Below are positions 25,276 to 33,313 of a stretch of 33,660 bases of DNA, in pieces. The DNA is taken from positions 1-33,660 of the forward strand of contig JAJYRF010000057.1 of NCBI GenBank assembly GCA_021794255.1. Direction: 5' to 3'. Source of the stretch: a bacterium (GTDB lineage: Bacteria; SZUA-79; Acidulodesulfobacterales; Acidulodesulfobacteraceae). Made by a program: the position numbers and the translations under genes. The notes below the pieces were generated by a model, which was not told the DNA's origin, searched no databases, and saw only the letters and a list, made by a program, of their open reading frames with translations. The first letter of the stretch is position 1; every line of letters starts with the position of its first letter.

Positions 25276-25315
25276 ACTATACAGACGCAAATAGATAAAG
25301 GATAGATAAAAGATA

Positions 25316-25364
25316 GATAAAAGATAAAAGATAAAAGATAAAAGATAAAAGATAAAAGATAAAA
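25316..25364. repeat. Minisatellite, 7 bp x 7
   Basis: GATAAAA repeated seven times between iorA and iorB, with a ~28-bp segment around its end (ATAAAAATTATTATAAATTT) copied again about 60 bp later. It lies within the presumed iorA-iorB transcript. Confidence 0.85.
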
Positions 25365-25531
25365 ATTATTATAAATTTTAATATCAAATAAACAATAAAC
25401 TATACCATATATTATATATAAAAGATAAAAATTATTATAAATTTTAATCAAATTGCATATACAAAAAATTATCAATTTAAATAAAATTTAACTATTTTAT
25501 TTTTAAAATACATTAAAATAAAATATATAAT

Positions 25532-26125
25532 ATGAAAACTAACCAAAGCATTCTGATTTGCGGAATAGGAGGGCAGGGGGTTATTCTCTCCGGGAAGATA
25601 ATAAGTCTAAGCGCTTTTTATGAAAATTATGACGTTAAAACATCAGAAGTGCATGGTATGTCCCAAAGAGGAGGCTCAGTTTCAACTCATTTAAGATACG
25701 GCGAAAAAATTTTCACTCCTTTAATATCAATGAGCAGCGCCGATATAATATTATCTTTTGATTTATATGAAACAACAAGATATATCGGTTATGCAAATGA
25801 AGAAACAAAAATAATAACAGCGTCGGAAGGAAAATACATCAGAGGCGCGTCTTTAAATCAGATTAAACTGCCTTCGTCCAAATCAATTATAGACAAAATT
25901 AAAATTGATTTTAATTTTAAAAATTTATTCGCAATAGATATTGAAAAAATTGCGCAGGAATTAGGAAATATAAAAATTGCCAATACTATCCTCCTCGGGG
26001 CTTCTTCACAATTTACTTACATAAAAGAACAAACATGGCTTAATATTCTTAAAGAAAATATGCCTGCTAAAACAATAGATATTAATGAAAAAGCTTTTTT
26101 GCTTGGACGCAAAATTTTAAATTAA
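25532..26125 (+). CDS. iorB: Indolepyruvate:ferredoxin oxidoreductase, beta subunit
   Basis: Gamma-domain subunit of the 2-oxoacid:ferredoxin oxidoreductase, partner of the upstream alpha subunit. The 197 residues begin with the family motif ILICGIGGQGVILSGKIIS (residues 7-25) and contain EVHGMSQRGGSVSTHLRYG (39-57), diagnostic of IorB, and TILLGA toward the end. Length is normal. Both genes are on the plus strand with a repeat-filled 256-bp gap. No strong ribosome binding site is seen directly before the ATG. Confidence 0.94.
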   Translation: MKTNQSILICGIGGQGVILSGKIISLSAFYENYDVKTSEVHGMSQRGGSVSTHLRYGEKIFTPLISMSSADIILSFDLYETTRYIGYANEETKIITASEGKYIRGASLNQIKLPSSKSIIDKIKIDFNFKNLFAIDIEKIAQELGNIKIANTILLGASSQFTYIKEQTWLNILKENMPAKTIDINEKAFLLGRKILN

Positions 26126-26163
26126 AAAAATTATATGCATTTTTATTTTATATATTTTATTTT

Positions 26164-26243
26164 ATAATATTTTATTATTATAATATTTTATTATTATAAT
26201 ATTTTATTATTATAATATTTTATTATTATAATATTTTATTATT
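26164..26243. repeat. Minisatellite, 16 bp x 5
   Basis: ATAATATTTTATTATT repeated five times exactly, from 26164 in steps of 16, between iorB and the CoA-ligase gene. Confidence 0.92.
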
Positions 26244-26360
26244 TTTATTTATATAAAAAGATAAAATTATATAATTTTATCTTTTTATCTTTTTATTAAC
26301 TTTAAATTATTTTTATTTATATTTTGATTACAATAATTTATTTAAAAGGATTTTATATTT

Positions 26361-27686
26361 ATGAATAAAAAAAATATCTACATCAGCTATTTTGAAGAAA
26401 AATTTGAAACAATGCCCCAGGATGATTTAAATATATTAATGCTTGAAAGAGTAAAAAAGACATTAAAATATGTTTATCAAAATGTACCTTTTTATAAAGA
26501 AAAATTTGACAATGCTGGAGTAAATATAGATTTAATTAAAAATATGAAAGATTTACAAAATTTTCCTTTTACTTTAAAAAGCGATTTAGTGAGTAATTAT
26601 CCGTTCGGATTATTTTCATCCCATTTAAACAATGTTGTTAGAATTCATGCTTCTTCGGGGACAACGGCTAAACCTATTATTACATCATATACTAAAAAAG
26701 ACTTAAAAATATGGGCTGATTTAATGTCTAGAGTTTTTTACGCTTGCGGATTAAATAAAAACGATATTGCACAAAATGCTTACGGATATGGTCTATTTAC
26801 CGGCGGTCTCGGTTTTCATTACGGAGCCGAAAATATCGGCATGACGGTAGTGCCGATGTCAAGCGGGTTTACGGAAAGACAATTTGCTATGATGAAAGAC
26901 CTCGGCGTTACAGCTTTATTTTGTACCCCTTCATATGCTCTTTTTTTATCCGAAGAACTTCCGAAATATATAGAAGATACCTCAAAACTAAAACTAAAAA
27001 AAGGAATATTCGGAGCAGAACCATGGTCTAATGAATTAAGAATAAAAATTGAAAATCTTCTTAATATTGATGCATACGATATTTATGGCTTAAGCGAACT
27101 TATAGGTCCGGGAGTTGCTTTTGAGTGCGAATATAAAAACGGATTACATATTAATGAAGATAATTTCTATCCTGAAATAATAGACCCTAAAACGGGAGAT
27201 ATTCTTCCCGAAGGAGAACATGGAGAATTAGTTTTAACAAACTTAAATCAGGAAGCTATGCCTTTAATCAGATATAGAACGCGCGATATTACAAGTTTAA
27301 ACAGAGAAAAATGCAAATGCGGAAGAACTTTTACAAGAATGAAAAAAATTAAGGGCAGAACCGACGATATGATTATAATTAAAGGCGTAAATCTATTTCC
27401 GTCGCAAATTGAATCTATTTTATTTAATTTTGACTTTTTAGAACCTGTTTATATGATTGAATTATATACTGATAATCTTTTGGATAGAATAAATATTCTT
27501 ATTGAAACTAAAACCGAAATCTACAATATGGGCGATAAAAAATTGGACGAAATAACAGCTATGCTTCAGTATAAAATACATGAACTTATCGGAATAAAAT
27601 CAAAAGTTACAATTGTTCCGCCGAAAACATTAGAAAGAAGTCAAGGTAAATCTAAAAGAATTAAAGATTTAAGAAAAAAATTATAA
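26361..27686 (+). CDS. paaK: Phenylacetate-CoA ligase family (AMP-forming)
   Basis: Adenylate-forming CoA ligase of the PaaK group, 441 residues. Motifs: P-loop-like HASSGTTAKP (residues 96-105), DIYGLSELIGPGVAFEC, LTNLNQEAMPLIRYRTRDI, a zinc-finger-like CKCG, and GRTDDMIIIKGVNLFPSQIE with the hinge and C-terminal domain. It lies directly after iorAB on the same strand. In many anaerobes this trio converts aryl-pyruvates to arylacetyl-CoA and on to arylacetate, with ATP gain by reversal of the ligase. A good ribosome binding site AAAGGA lies 5' of the ATG. The substrate could be phenylacetate, indoleacetate or a related acid. Confidence 0.92.
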   Translation: MNKKNIYISYFEEKFETMPQDDLNILMLERVKKTLKYVYQNVPFYKEKFDNAGVNIDLIKNMKDLQNFPFTLKSDLVSNYPFGLFSSHLNNVVRIHASSGTTAKPIITSYTKKDLKIWADLMSRVFYACGLNKNDIAQNAYGYGLFTGGLGFHYGAENIGMTVVPMSSGFTERQFAMMKDLGVTALFCTPSYALFLSEELPKYIEDTSKLKLKKGIFGAEPWSNELRIKIENLLNIDAYDIYGLSELIGPGVAFECEYKNGLHINEDNFYPEIIDPKTGDILPEGEHGELVLTNLNQEAMPLIRYRTRDITSLNREKCKCGRTFTRMKKIKGRTDDMIIIKGVNLFPSQIESILFNFDFLEPVYMIELYTDNLLDRINILIETKTEIYNMGDKKLDEITAMLQYKIHELIGIKSKVTIVPPKTLERSQGKSKRIKDLRKKL

Positions 27687-27782
27687 AAACTTCGGGGCTA
27701 ACTTTTCAAAAAAACTCACCCGATTAAACAATAAAAAAGATTTAATATTTAAATAATTAAAAAATTTAATTAAAAAAACATT

Positions 27783-27814
27783 ATTATATTATTATATTAT
27801 TATATTATTATATT
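27783..27814. repeat. Microsatellite, 8 bp x 4
   Basis: ATTATATT repeated four times between the convergent CoA-ligase and phospholipase-like genes, continuing as degenerate ATT units to 27826. Nothing else is evident in this short gap. Confidence 0.8.
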
Positions 27815-27827
27815 ATTATTATATTAT

Positions 27828-28514
27828 TTATGATATTTTATTGGCAAATAATTTAATAAAACCTGCAGATGTTTTTATAGCTTGAGGCAATATTATACTT
27901 AAAGACTTAAAATAATCCGAAGATTTTGAAGCATATAAAAGCTCAGGAAGATATTTAGACGAGTTATGAGCATTATAGTCGACCCATCCAAAAGCAGACT
28001 GGTCATTGTAATGACCTTTTAAGGATTTAAATTTATAAATGCCGTTTTCTAGTCCTATCGGCAAATCAGGATAATTTGCCGACATCCATCTTTCAAAATA
28101 AATATGTTTTTTTAATGCAAGTTTTGTAGTATGAAACGGTATACATAAATCCTGTACAAGATGTGTGGCGCCGCCTAATGCAATAAATGAGCTTTTAAAA
28201 TTGCCTTTTTTCCATGAAGAAACAGCAATATTAAAAAGCTGTGCGCATTTAGTTCCTGCATTAGAAAATCCTCTGACATAGCCTGCATGAGAATGAGGAT
28301 ATAAGTAATGTCCTCCAAACCAGTGAACCCTGAATTTTTTAATTGCAAGCCTATCTATTATGTAGGAACCCCTTTGCATTAATAAGATTCTTTCATCAAA
28401 ACCTAGCGTAGATATTTTGCAATCAAATAATTTATTAATTACGTCTAATTTTGAATCATTATATAAAACGTCTATCGTTTTATCAATACAGTAACTGTGT
28501 AATTTTGGCTGCAT
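27828..28514 (-). CDS. Zinc-dependent phospholipase C / S1-P1 nuclease-fold protein
   Basis: Protein of 228 residues with the three-zinc phospholipase C fold. The ligand pattern is clear: His64, His69 and His74/His76 in VHWFGGHYLYPHSH, His118-x3-Asp122 in THLVQDL, His128 in PFHTT, and His137-x3-Glu141 (HIYFE). The spacing His118-x3-Asp122-x5-His128 and the following His-x3-Glu copy the Bacillus cereus PLC arrangement. There is no signal peptide, unlike most secreted relatives, so it is probably intracellular or a cytoplasmic variant. Substrate unknown. Convergent with the CoA-ligase gene and downstream of the selenoprotein gene on the same strand. Confidence 0.78.
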   Translation of the reverse strand: MQPKLHSYCIDKTIDVLYNDSKLDVINKLFDCKISTLGFDERILLMQRGSYIIDRLAIKKFRVHWFGGHYLYPHSHAGYVRGFSNAGTKCAQLFNIAVSSWKKGNFKSSFIALGGATHLVQDLCIPFHTTKLALKKHIYFERWMSANYPDLPIGLENGIYKFKSLKGHYNDQSAFGWVDYNAHNSSKYLPELLYASKSSDYFKSLSIILPQAIKTSAGFIKLFANKIS

Positions 28515-28571
28515 AATAATAAATTATATCACATTAAATTAACATTATATATTTATTATTTATTATTTATT

Positions 28572-29222
28572 TTATGAATTATATGATTCCATAGCTTTAT
28601 TTAAGAATATGCTTTCCGGAACAGCGCCTACCACTTCTCCGTTATCGTTCATTATAGTTTTAGGCACGCCGTAGACCTCGTATTTCTCCGATAAATTAAT
28701 AAATTCTTGAGTTTCTATTACTTCAGCAGTAATATTATCATTGGCCATTGCAAAACTATATGCTAGAACCGCCGCCGGCGGACAATGAGGTCAGGTAGGC
28801 GTAATAAAAACCTGTATATTAAACGGCTTCGTTATTTCCTTAAGTTTTGCTAAAGTATTTTCAGTTAAGTTTACGAATTTGTTAGATACGTTTTTAATAG
28901 CCGTAATTATTGTCGTGAACTCATGCCCTGCCGGAATTCCATAAAATCTTATGCCGTAATCTTTATCTTCGCCTGCAATAATAACAGCAGGAGTTCTTTT
29001 AACGGCATATTTTTTAGCTGCTTCTTTATCTTTATCAAAATCGTATTCTATAAGAAAAATCTTATCGCTAAGCGATGACAGCTCAGTAATTATGTCTTTA
29101 GTTTCCTTGCAATACATACAAGCATCTTCTGATTTAAAAAAAATTATTTTAACATTGTCCTTTAATTTTTCAGAAAATTCTTTTTTGAGATATACTGTAT
29201 CTTCTTCAGATAAAACAGCCAT
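28572..29222 (-). CDS. Selenocysteine-containing protein disulfide oxidoreductase (PDO-like)
   Basis: A two-domain thioredoxin-fold disulfide oxidoreductase (PDO / glutaredoxin-like family) that reads as one 216-codon gene if the TGA at 28793-28791 is selenocysteine. The first domain has the active site CMYC (Cys35, Cys38) and cis-Pro in RTPAV. The second starts VFITPT then U144-P-H-C147, exactly where the family has TPTCPHC, and continues PPAAVLAYSF to cis-Pro in YGVPKT and TAA at 28574-28572. Directly after the TGA a GC-rich CCGCC/GGCGG hairpin (28781-28777 with 28773-28769) stands out in the AT-rich gene and may serve as the SECIS. The ATG is preceded by GGAGGT. A conventional caller would stop it at 143 residues. 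Confidence 0.85.
28769..28781 (-). promoter_or_regulatory. Putative SECIS hairpin
   Basis: Begins 9 nt after the in-frame TGA: CCGCC, loop GGC, GGCGG, with flanking CATTG/CAATG that could extend the helix on a longer scale. The position just 3' of the codon and a G in the first loop positions agree with bacterial SECIS elements recognised by SelB. The distance is at the short end of the usual range. Confidence 0.5.
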
Positions 29223-29801
29223 TTTTACCTCCTAATATTTTATTATTTGACTATACTATATGCTATATATAATAAAAAAATACAAATATAACAAATATAA
29301 TAGTTAAAATAATAAATTAAATAAAAATAACTCTTAAAAATTATACAAAAAAATAAACTAATTTTATATTTTAATTTATAATTATAAGTTTAATTTTAAT
29401 ATAAATTAAATATCTTTAACCCTTTAGCCTTTAAATATATTTATTAATAATATTAACATTAATTATTTTAAAAAACAATATACTAAAAATAAAATATTAT
29501 GATGATATTTAAATATATTTAAATATTTATAAAAAATAAATAATTGCTTAAAGATAATCTAAAAAACGGACATTAGAATATTATAGGTCTTTATATTGAC
29601 CAAGTTATGTTTAAAATATTCAAACATAATGGATATAAAAAACAGGCATGAAAAATATTACAGGTCTTTATATCCTAATTTAAAATAAATATGATATTGA
29701 TTTTTAATAATTTTAACATTATACTTATACTTAATATTAAATATATATATACATAATATAATACAGTTAAAAAACTAACTAAAAATTAAAAAAGGTGCAT
29801 A
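29223..29801. other. AT-rich gap with an extended hairpin
   Basis: No gene found. At 29590-29638 an interrupted inverted repeat is present: TTTATAT facing ATATAAA, and TTATGTTT (29605-29612) facing AAACATAA (29622-29629). The phrase AGGTCTTTATAT occurs at 29585 and again near 29672. Upstream sequence for two divergent genes, so promoters are expected here, but I cannot single one out. Confidence 0.4.
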
Positions 29802-30341
29802 ATGCTAAAAGATAAAAGTTTTTCAATTTTTATATTTTTGACTATGATAATGTTTATATTTATTTTTCCGTTTATTTTATCCGATTCGGCATATGCGGTC
29901 TCCAATCTTTCAAATCAATATAATAATGGCATTAAAAATAAAAATGGTAAATTAAATAAAAAATATGTTATAGAAAATAAAAAATATATTATTTTAAACA
30001 TTGCTCCGCATCTTAAAGGTTATATAAATAAAAAAAATCAAAAAGTATATTATTATTATACTATAACAAAGCGATATTATTACTGGAATGAAGGAATATG
30101 GTTTAATTCTAAACATTTAAAAAGTATGTTTAAAATTACTAGGCAGAATAAAATACCTGCCCCGTTAAAACATGGTCCTCTGCTTAGAGTTAAAAGAAAA
30201 AAAACTCCAGCCGGATTTGCTGCTTTAAAAGTTCCGCCTAAACATGTAAAAAAAGGAATACCTAATGCAGCGACCGAACACTTATATAATTTTCCCTTAA
30301 CATTGCACGGATTAGTTATTTATCAAAAAAAATTCAATTAA
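29802..30341 (+). CDS. Exported hypothetical protein
   Basis: A 179-residue protein with a classical signal peptide: basic start MLKDK, hydrophobic core to about residue 30, and probable cleavage after SAYA (residue ~34). The mature part is basic and rich in Tyr, with a YYYYTITKRYYYWNEGIWF segment. This recalls small periplasmic or surface domains of the 'W-Y-x-x-G-x-W-x-x' kind, but I do not recognise a family. The start is preceded by AAAGG. It lies 24 bp upstream of def on the same strand and may be co-transcribed. Confidence 0.7.
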   Translation: MLKDKSFSIFIFLTMIMFIFIFPFILSDSAYAVSNLSNQYNNGIKNKNGKLNKKYVIENKKYIILNIAPHLKGYINKKNQKVYYYYTITKRYYYWNEGIWFNSKHLKSMFKITRQNKIPAPLKHGPLLRVKRKKTPAGFAALKVPPKHVKKGIPNAATEHLYNFPLTLHGLVIYQKKFN

Positions 30342-30365
30342 ACGTTTGCAAGGAAGCCGATAATT

Positions 30366-30929
30366 ATGAAATTTTTGAATATTCTAAAATATCCTGACCC
30401 TGTGCTTAGAATAAAAGCTCAAAACGTTAGCAAAGAAGAACTTAAGAATATATCAAAACTTGCAAAAGATATCGCATATACTATGTATAAGGCTGAAGGG
30501 GTCGGTCTTGCCTCAACTCAAGTAGGGATAAACAAAAGAATAATTATTATAGATGTCAGCAAAAAATTTGATGAAAATTACGAAAGTTTTTTGAACAATC
30601 AAGATATTCTATTTTTAAATAAAAATCTTATAATTGCAATTAATCCTGAAATAATATACAGGGAAGGCAAAATTACCCACGAAGAAGGATGTCTGTCTGT
30701 ACCCGGGTTTAACGCAGATATTGAAAGGTCTAATATTATTAAAGTAAAAGCTTTAGGATTAGACGGAAAAGAATTTATTACTGAAGCAGACGGCATATTA
30801 TCTATTGCTTTTCAGCACGAAATTGACCACCTTGACGGCATTCTTTTTATTGATAAAGTCTCTCCGCTTAAAAGAACATTGTATAACGCTAAACTTAAAA
30901 AATTAAAAATTGAAGAAAAAGTGTATTAG
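30366..30929 (+). CDS. def: Peptide deformylase
   Basis: Removes the formyl group from nascent polypeptides; an Fe(II) or Zn metalloenzyme. The three signature motifs are present: GVGLASTQVG (residues 45-54), EEGCLSVPG with metal ligand Cys109, and QHEIDHLDG with His151, Glu152 and His155. The first motif has Ser-Thr in place of the usual Ala-Pro (GVGLAAPQ). A short insert (residues 68-85) makes it 187 residues. It is followed by a 38-bp palindrome and fmt, its functional partner in formyl-methionine metabolism. Stop codon TAG. Confidence 0.95.
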   Translation: MKFLNILKYPDPVLRIKAQNVSKEELKNISKLAKDIAYTMYKAEGVGLASTQVGINKRIIIIDVSKKFDENYESFLNNQDILFLNKNLIIAINPEIIYREGKITHEEGCLSVPGFNADIERSNIIKVKALGLDGKEFITEADGILSIAFQHEIDHLDGILFIDKVSPLKRTLYNAKLKKLKIEEKVY

Positions 30930-30933
30930 TATG

Positions 30934-30971
30934 GAGTTTAATAATATTAATATATTAATATTATTAAACTC
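30934..30971. promoter_or_regulatory. Perfect 38-bp palindrome between def and fmt
   Basis: Both arms (30934-30952, 30953-30971) are exactly complementary and only AT-rich inside a GAGTT/AACTC border. It begins 4 bp after the def stop and ends directly before an in-frame ATG. The right arm plus ATGAAA recurs, slightly changed, at 31023-31046 just before the true fmt start. This suggests that the upstream region of fmt was duplicated. It could limit or couple translation of fmt. Confidence 0.6.
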
Positions 30972-31040
30972 ATGAAAGACTTAAGCAAAAAATTAAATAT
31001 AAAGATAAGTATGAATTATAATATTAATAATATTAAACTC

Positions 31041-32324
31041 ATGAAAATTATTTTCATGGGAACTCCTGAAATTGCCTCAGAATCTTTAATATCTATAATT
31101 GAATTAACAAAAAATAATATAGCTGATTTAAAATGCATATATACTAAACCTGCAGTATGGAACAATAAAAAATCTCAATACATAAAATCTTCTGCTAATA
31201 TTGTCGGCGATAAATACAATATACCCGTAAGAACTCCTAAAACCCTTAAAAATAATCAGGAAGAAATAGACTTTCTTGTAAATATTAAACCTGATTTAAT
31301 TATTGTCGTGGCTTACGGTCTTATTTTGCCTAAAAATATTTTAGATATACCTTTATACGGCACCATAAATCTTCATCCGTCTATTTTGCCGGATTTAAGA
31401 GGACCGAGCCCCATTCATTATGCTTTATTGGAAAATCTTAAATATACCGGAATTTCCATAATGGCTTTAGATGAAGGAATGGATACCGGTCCGTTGATAG
31501 CGCAAATGAAAACTCCTGTAGGCAAAGATGAATATTTTGAAGAATTATATGACAGACTTTCAAAAATCGGCGCTTATGTTTTATCTGATGTAATAAAAAC
31601 ACTTGCTTTAATTCATTCTATGGAAAATATTTATTTATGTGAAGAAAATAAAAAAATATATACTTACGCATCTCCTCAATCCGCTTCAATGTTATATCAA
31701 AAAGATTATAAACAAAACTTAACTATAACTAATAAAATGGACAATGGGATTAGAAAAATTAATTTTTCTAAAGATAAACCTGATTTAATTTATTCTAAAA
31801 TTAGAACGTTTTCAGCATCAGACCCTGCTTATTTTATTTTTGAAAAAAAGATGATAAAAGTCGTAAGAGCAAATCTAATTGTAATAAAGGGGCAGTTTGA
31901 AAATTGCAATGACAATTTAAGCAAAAATAACTCAAAAGCAATCCAGTTTAAATCAAGGCATAATTATTGCGAGTTTTTAGATGAAGGTTTAAATAATTAT
32001 AATATAATATACAAAAAATTATCGCCTGAATTATCATATGATAATATAAGCATGCAACTTTCTGAAACTAATAGAATAGAATCTAACAACAATGACAATA
32101 ATGATAATGATAACCAGCTAAATACAGAGAACAAATATAACCCTAAATTAATTTATAAACCCGGCATGGTTATTATAGCCGATAAATCAGGTTTAATTAT
32201 AAGCACTTTAGAAAAAGGCGTTTATTTAAAATTATTGGAATTAAAGCCTGAAAGCAAAAAATCAATGAATTATATTGATTTTATAAACGGACTAAGAATT
32301 AAATCTGGCATTATACTACAATAA
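31041..32324 (+). CDS. fmt: Methionyl-tRNA formyltransferase
   Basis: Formylates initiator methionyl-tRNA using 10-formyl-tetrahydrofolate. I start at 31041 (MKIIFMGTPEIAS, the canonical family start), giving 427 residues. An in-frame ATG at 30972 would add 23 unlike residues derived from a duplication. The catalytic region shows VVAYGLILPKNILDIP, NLHPSILPDLRGPSPIH (with catalytic Asn and His) and DEGMDTGPLI (catalytic Asp). The C-terminal OB-like domain is recognisable (IYSKIRTFSASDPAYF, GLIISTLEKGVYLKLLELKPE). It is broken by a ~90-residue Asn-rich insert, so the protein is ~110 residues longer than E. coli Fmt. Forms a likely unit with def. Confidence 0.93.
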   Translation: MKIIFMGTPEIASESLISIIELTKNNIADLKCIYTKPAVWNNKKSQYIKSSANIVGDKYNIPVRTPKTLKNNQEEIDFLVNIKPDLIIVVAYGLILPKNILDIPLYGTINLHPSILPDLRGPSPIHYALLENLKYTGISIMALDEGMDTGPLIAQMKTPVGKDEYFEELYDRLSKIGAYVLSDVIKTLALIHSMENIYLCEENKKIYTYASPQSASMLYQKDYKQNLTITNKMDNGIRKINFSKDKPDLIYSKIRTFSASDPAYFIFEKKMIKVVRANLIVIKGQFENCNDNLSKNNSKAIQFKSRHNYCEFLDEGLNNYNIIYKKLSPELSYDNISMQLSETNRIESNNNDNNDNDNQLNTENKYNPKLIYKPGMVIIADKSGLIISTLEKGVYLKLLELKPESKKSMNYIDFINGLRIKSGIILQ

Positions 32325-32431
32325 ATTAAATAATATATTAAATAATTAACGATACTAAATATTACAATAAAAACTTAGCCCTGCAATAGATGCTATTTAT
32401 AAGTTCTAATGCTAAATAACTCCGGATAACC

Positions 32432-32450
32432 GCTTCGCCATAAACGGCAT
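32432..32450. repeat. 19-bp dispersed repeat, copy B
   Basis: Identical to 22141-22159. It lies in the 236-bp gap between fmt and the DUF116 gene, in a patch with slightly raised GC content. Nothing else is evident in that gap. Confidence 0.7.
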
Positions 32451-32560
32451 ATAAAATTCTATTACAGGATTAAGGTAAAATATTAAAATAGATTAAGATA
32501 TCACAACGCATCATTATAAAAATAAAACTTGCATAAAAATAATGATATAAAAATTTTAAA

Positions 32561-33313
32561 ATGGCTATAAAAAAAGAGCATCTCTATTTTCTAAAAACTA
32601 TAATAATTGCATCTATCGTGCTGCTTATTTTATCTTCATTTCTTTTCTGGATATTTTCAGGCGGACTTGAAAAACTAAATCCCGATTTGCCGTTCTTTAT
32701 TTTTATATTAATAATATCAATATTTTTTTTATTTATCGCAATATTTATAGTTAGCTTAATATACAATGATAATAAAAATAAATCATTTTTTGTTAATTTT
32801 ACACGTTATGTATTAATAAAAATATTATATCCTGCTGCTGTTTTAATAGCATCAATTTTTCGCATAGATAGAAATAAAATGCAGCAATCATTTATAGCAA
32901 TAAATAACTCGCTGCTTTTTTCTATCAGAAAAAAAGTGCAGAATGACAGAATATTGATTCTTTTGCCTCATTGTCTCCAACTGCATAATTGCAAGGCAAA
33001 AATTACCGAAGACGTGCATCATTGTCTTGATTGCGGAAAATGCAATATTAAAGAACTTAATGCCTTAGGCAATAAAAAAGGAATTTATATAGCCGTGGCA
33101 ACAGGAGGAACATTAGCTCGGAGAGTGCTGGAAGAAAAAAGACCTAAAATTGTTATTGCAGTTGCCTGCGAAAGAGATCTTTCATCAGGAATAATAGATG
33201 CTTTTCCTTTGCCTGTTTACGGATTAATAAATATAAGACCAAACGGACCATGCAGAGATACTCAGGTTGACGTAAGCGCCCTTAACAGTTTAATAGAAAA
33301 AATCATAGTCTAG
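32561..33313 (+). CDS. DUF116 membrane protein
   Basis: Protein of 250 residues with two N-terminal transmembrane segments (about residues 11-31 and 42-66) followed by a cysteine-rich cytoplasmic DUF116 domain. Conserved cysteines are visible in LPHCLQLHNC, HHCLDCGKC, VACERDL and GPCRDTQVD, and a Gly-rich VATGGTLARR precedes them. The cysteines suggest a metal or Fe-S site, but no function is established for the family. DUF116 genes commonly follow fmt in Deltaproteobacteria, supporting a def-fmt-DUF116 arrangement here. The stop codon is TAG. Confidence 0.88.
   Translation: MAIKKEHLYFLKTIIIASIVLLILSSFLFWIFSGGLEKLNPDLPFFIFILIISIFFLFIAIFIVSLIYNDNKNKSFFVNFTRYVLIKILYPAAVLIASIFRIDRNKMQQSFIAINNSLLFSIRKKVQNDRILILLPHCLQLHNCKAKITEDVHHCLDCGKCNIKELNALGNKKGIYIAVATGGTLARRVLEEKRPKIVIAVACERDLSSGIIDAFPLPVYGLINIRPNGPCRDTQVDVSALNSLIEKIIV

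Noticed and set aside
24972..25475. 167-residue minus-strand ORF over the iorA end
   Set aside because: Composed of repeat-derived YNNFYLL-type peptides and antisense to the Fe-S motifs of iorA.
30972..31040. Upstream ATG of fmt as the true start
   Set aside because: The 23 added residues have no family match and stem from a duplicated spacer; the canonical MKIIFMGTPE start is at 31041.
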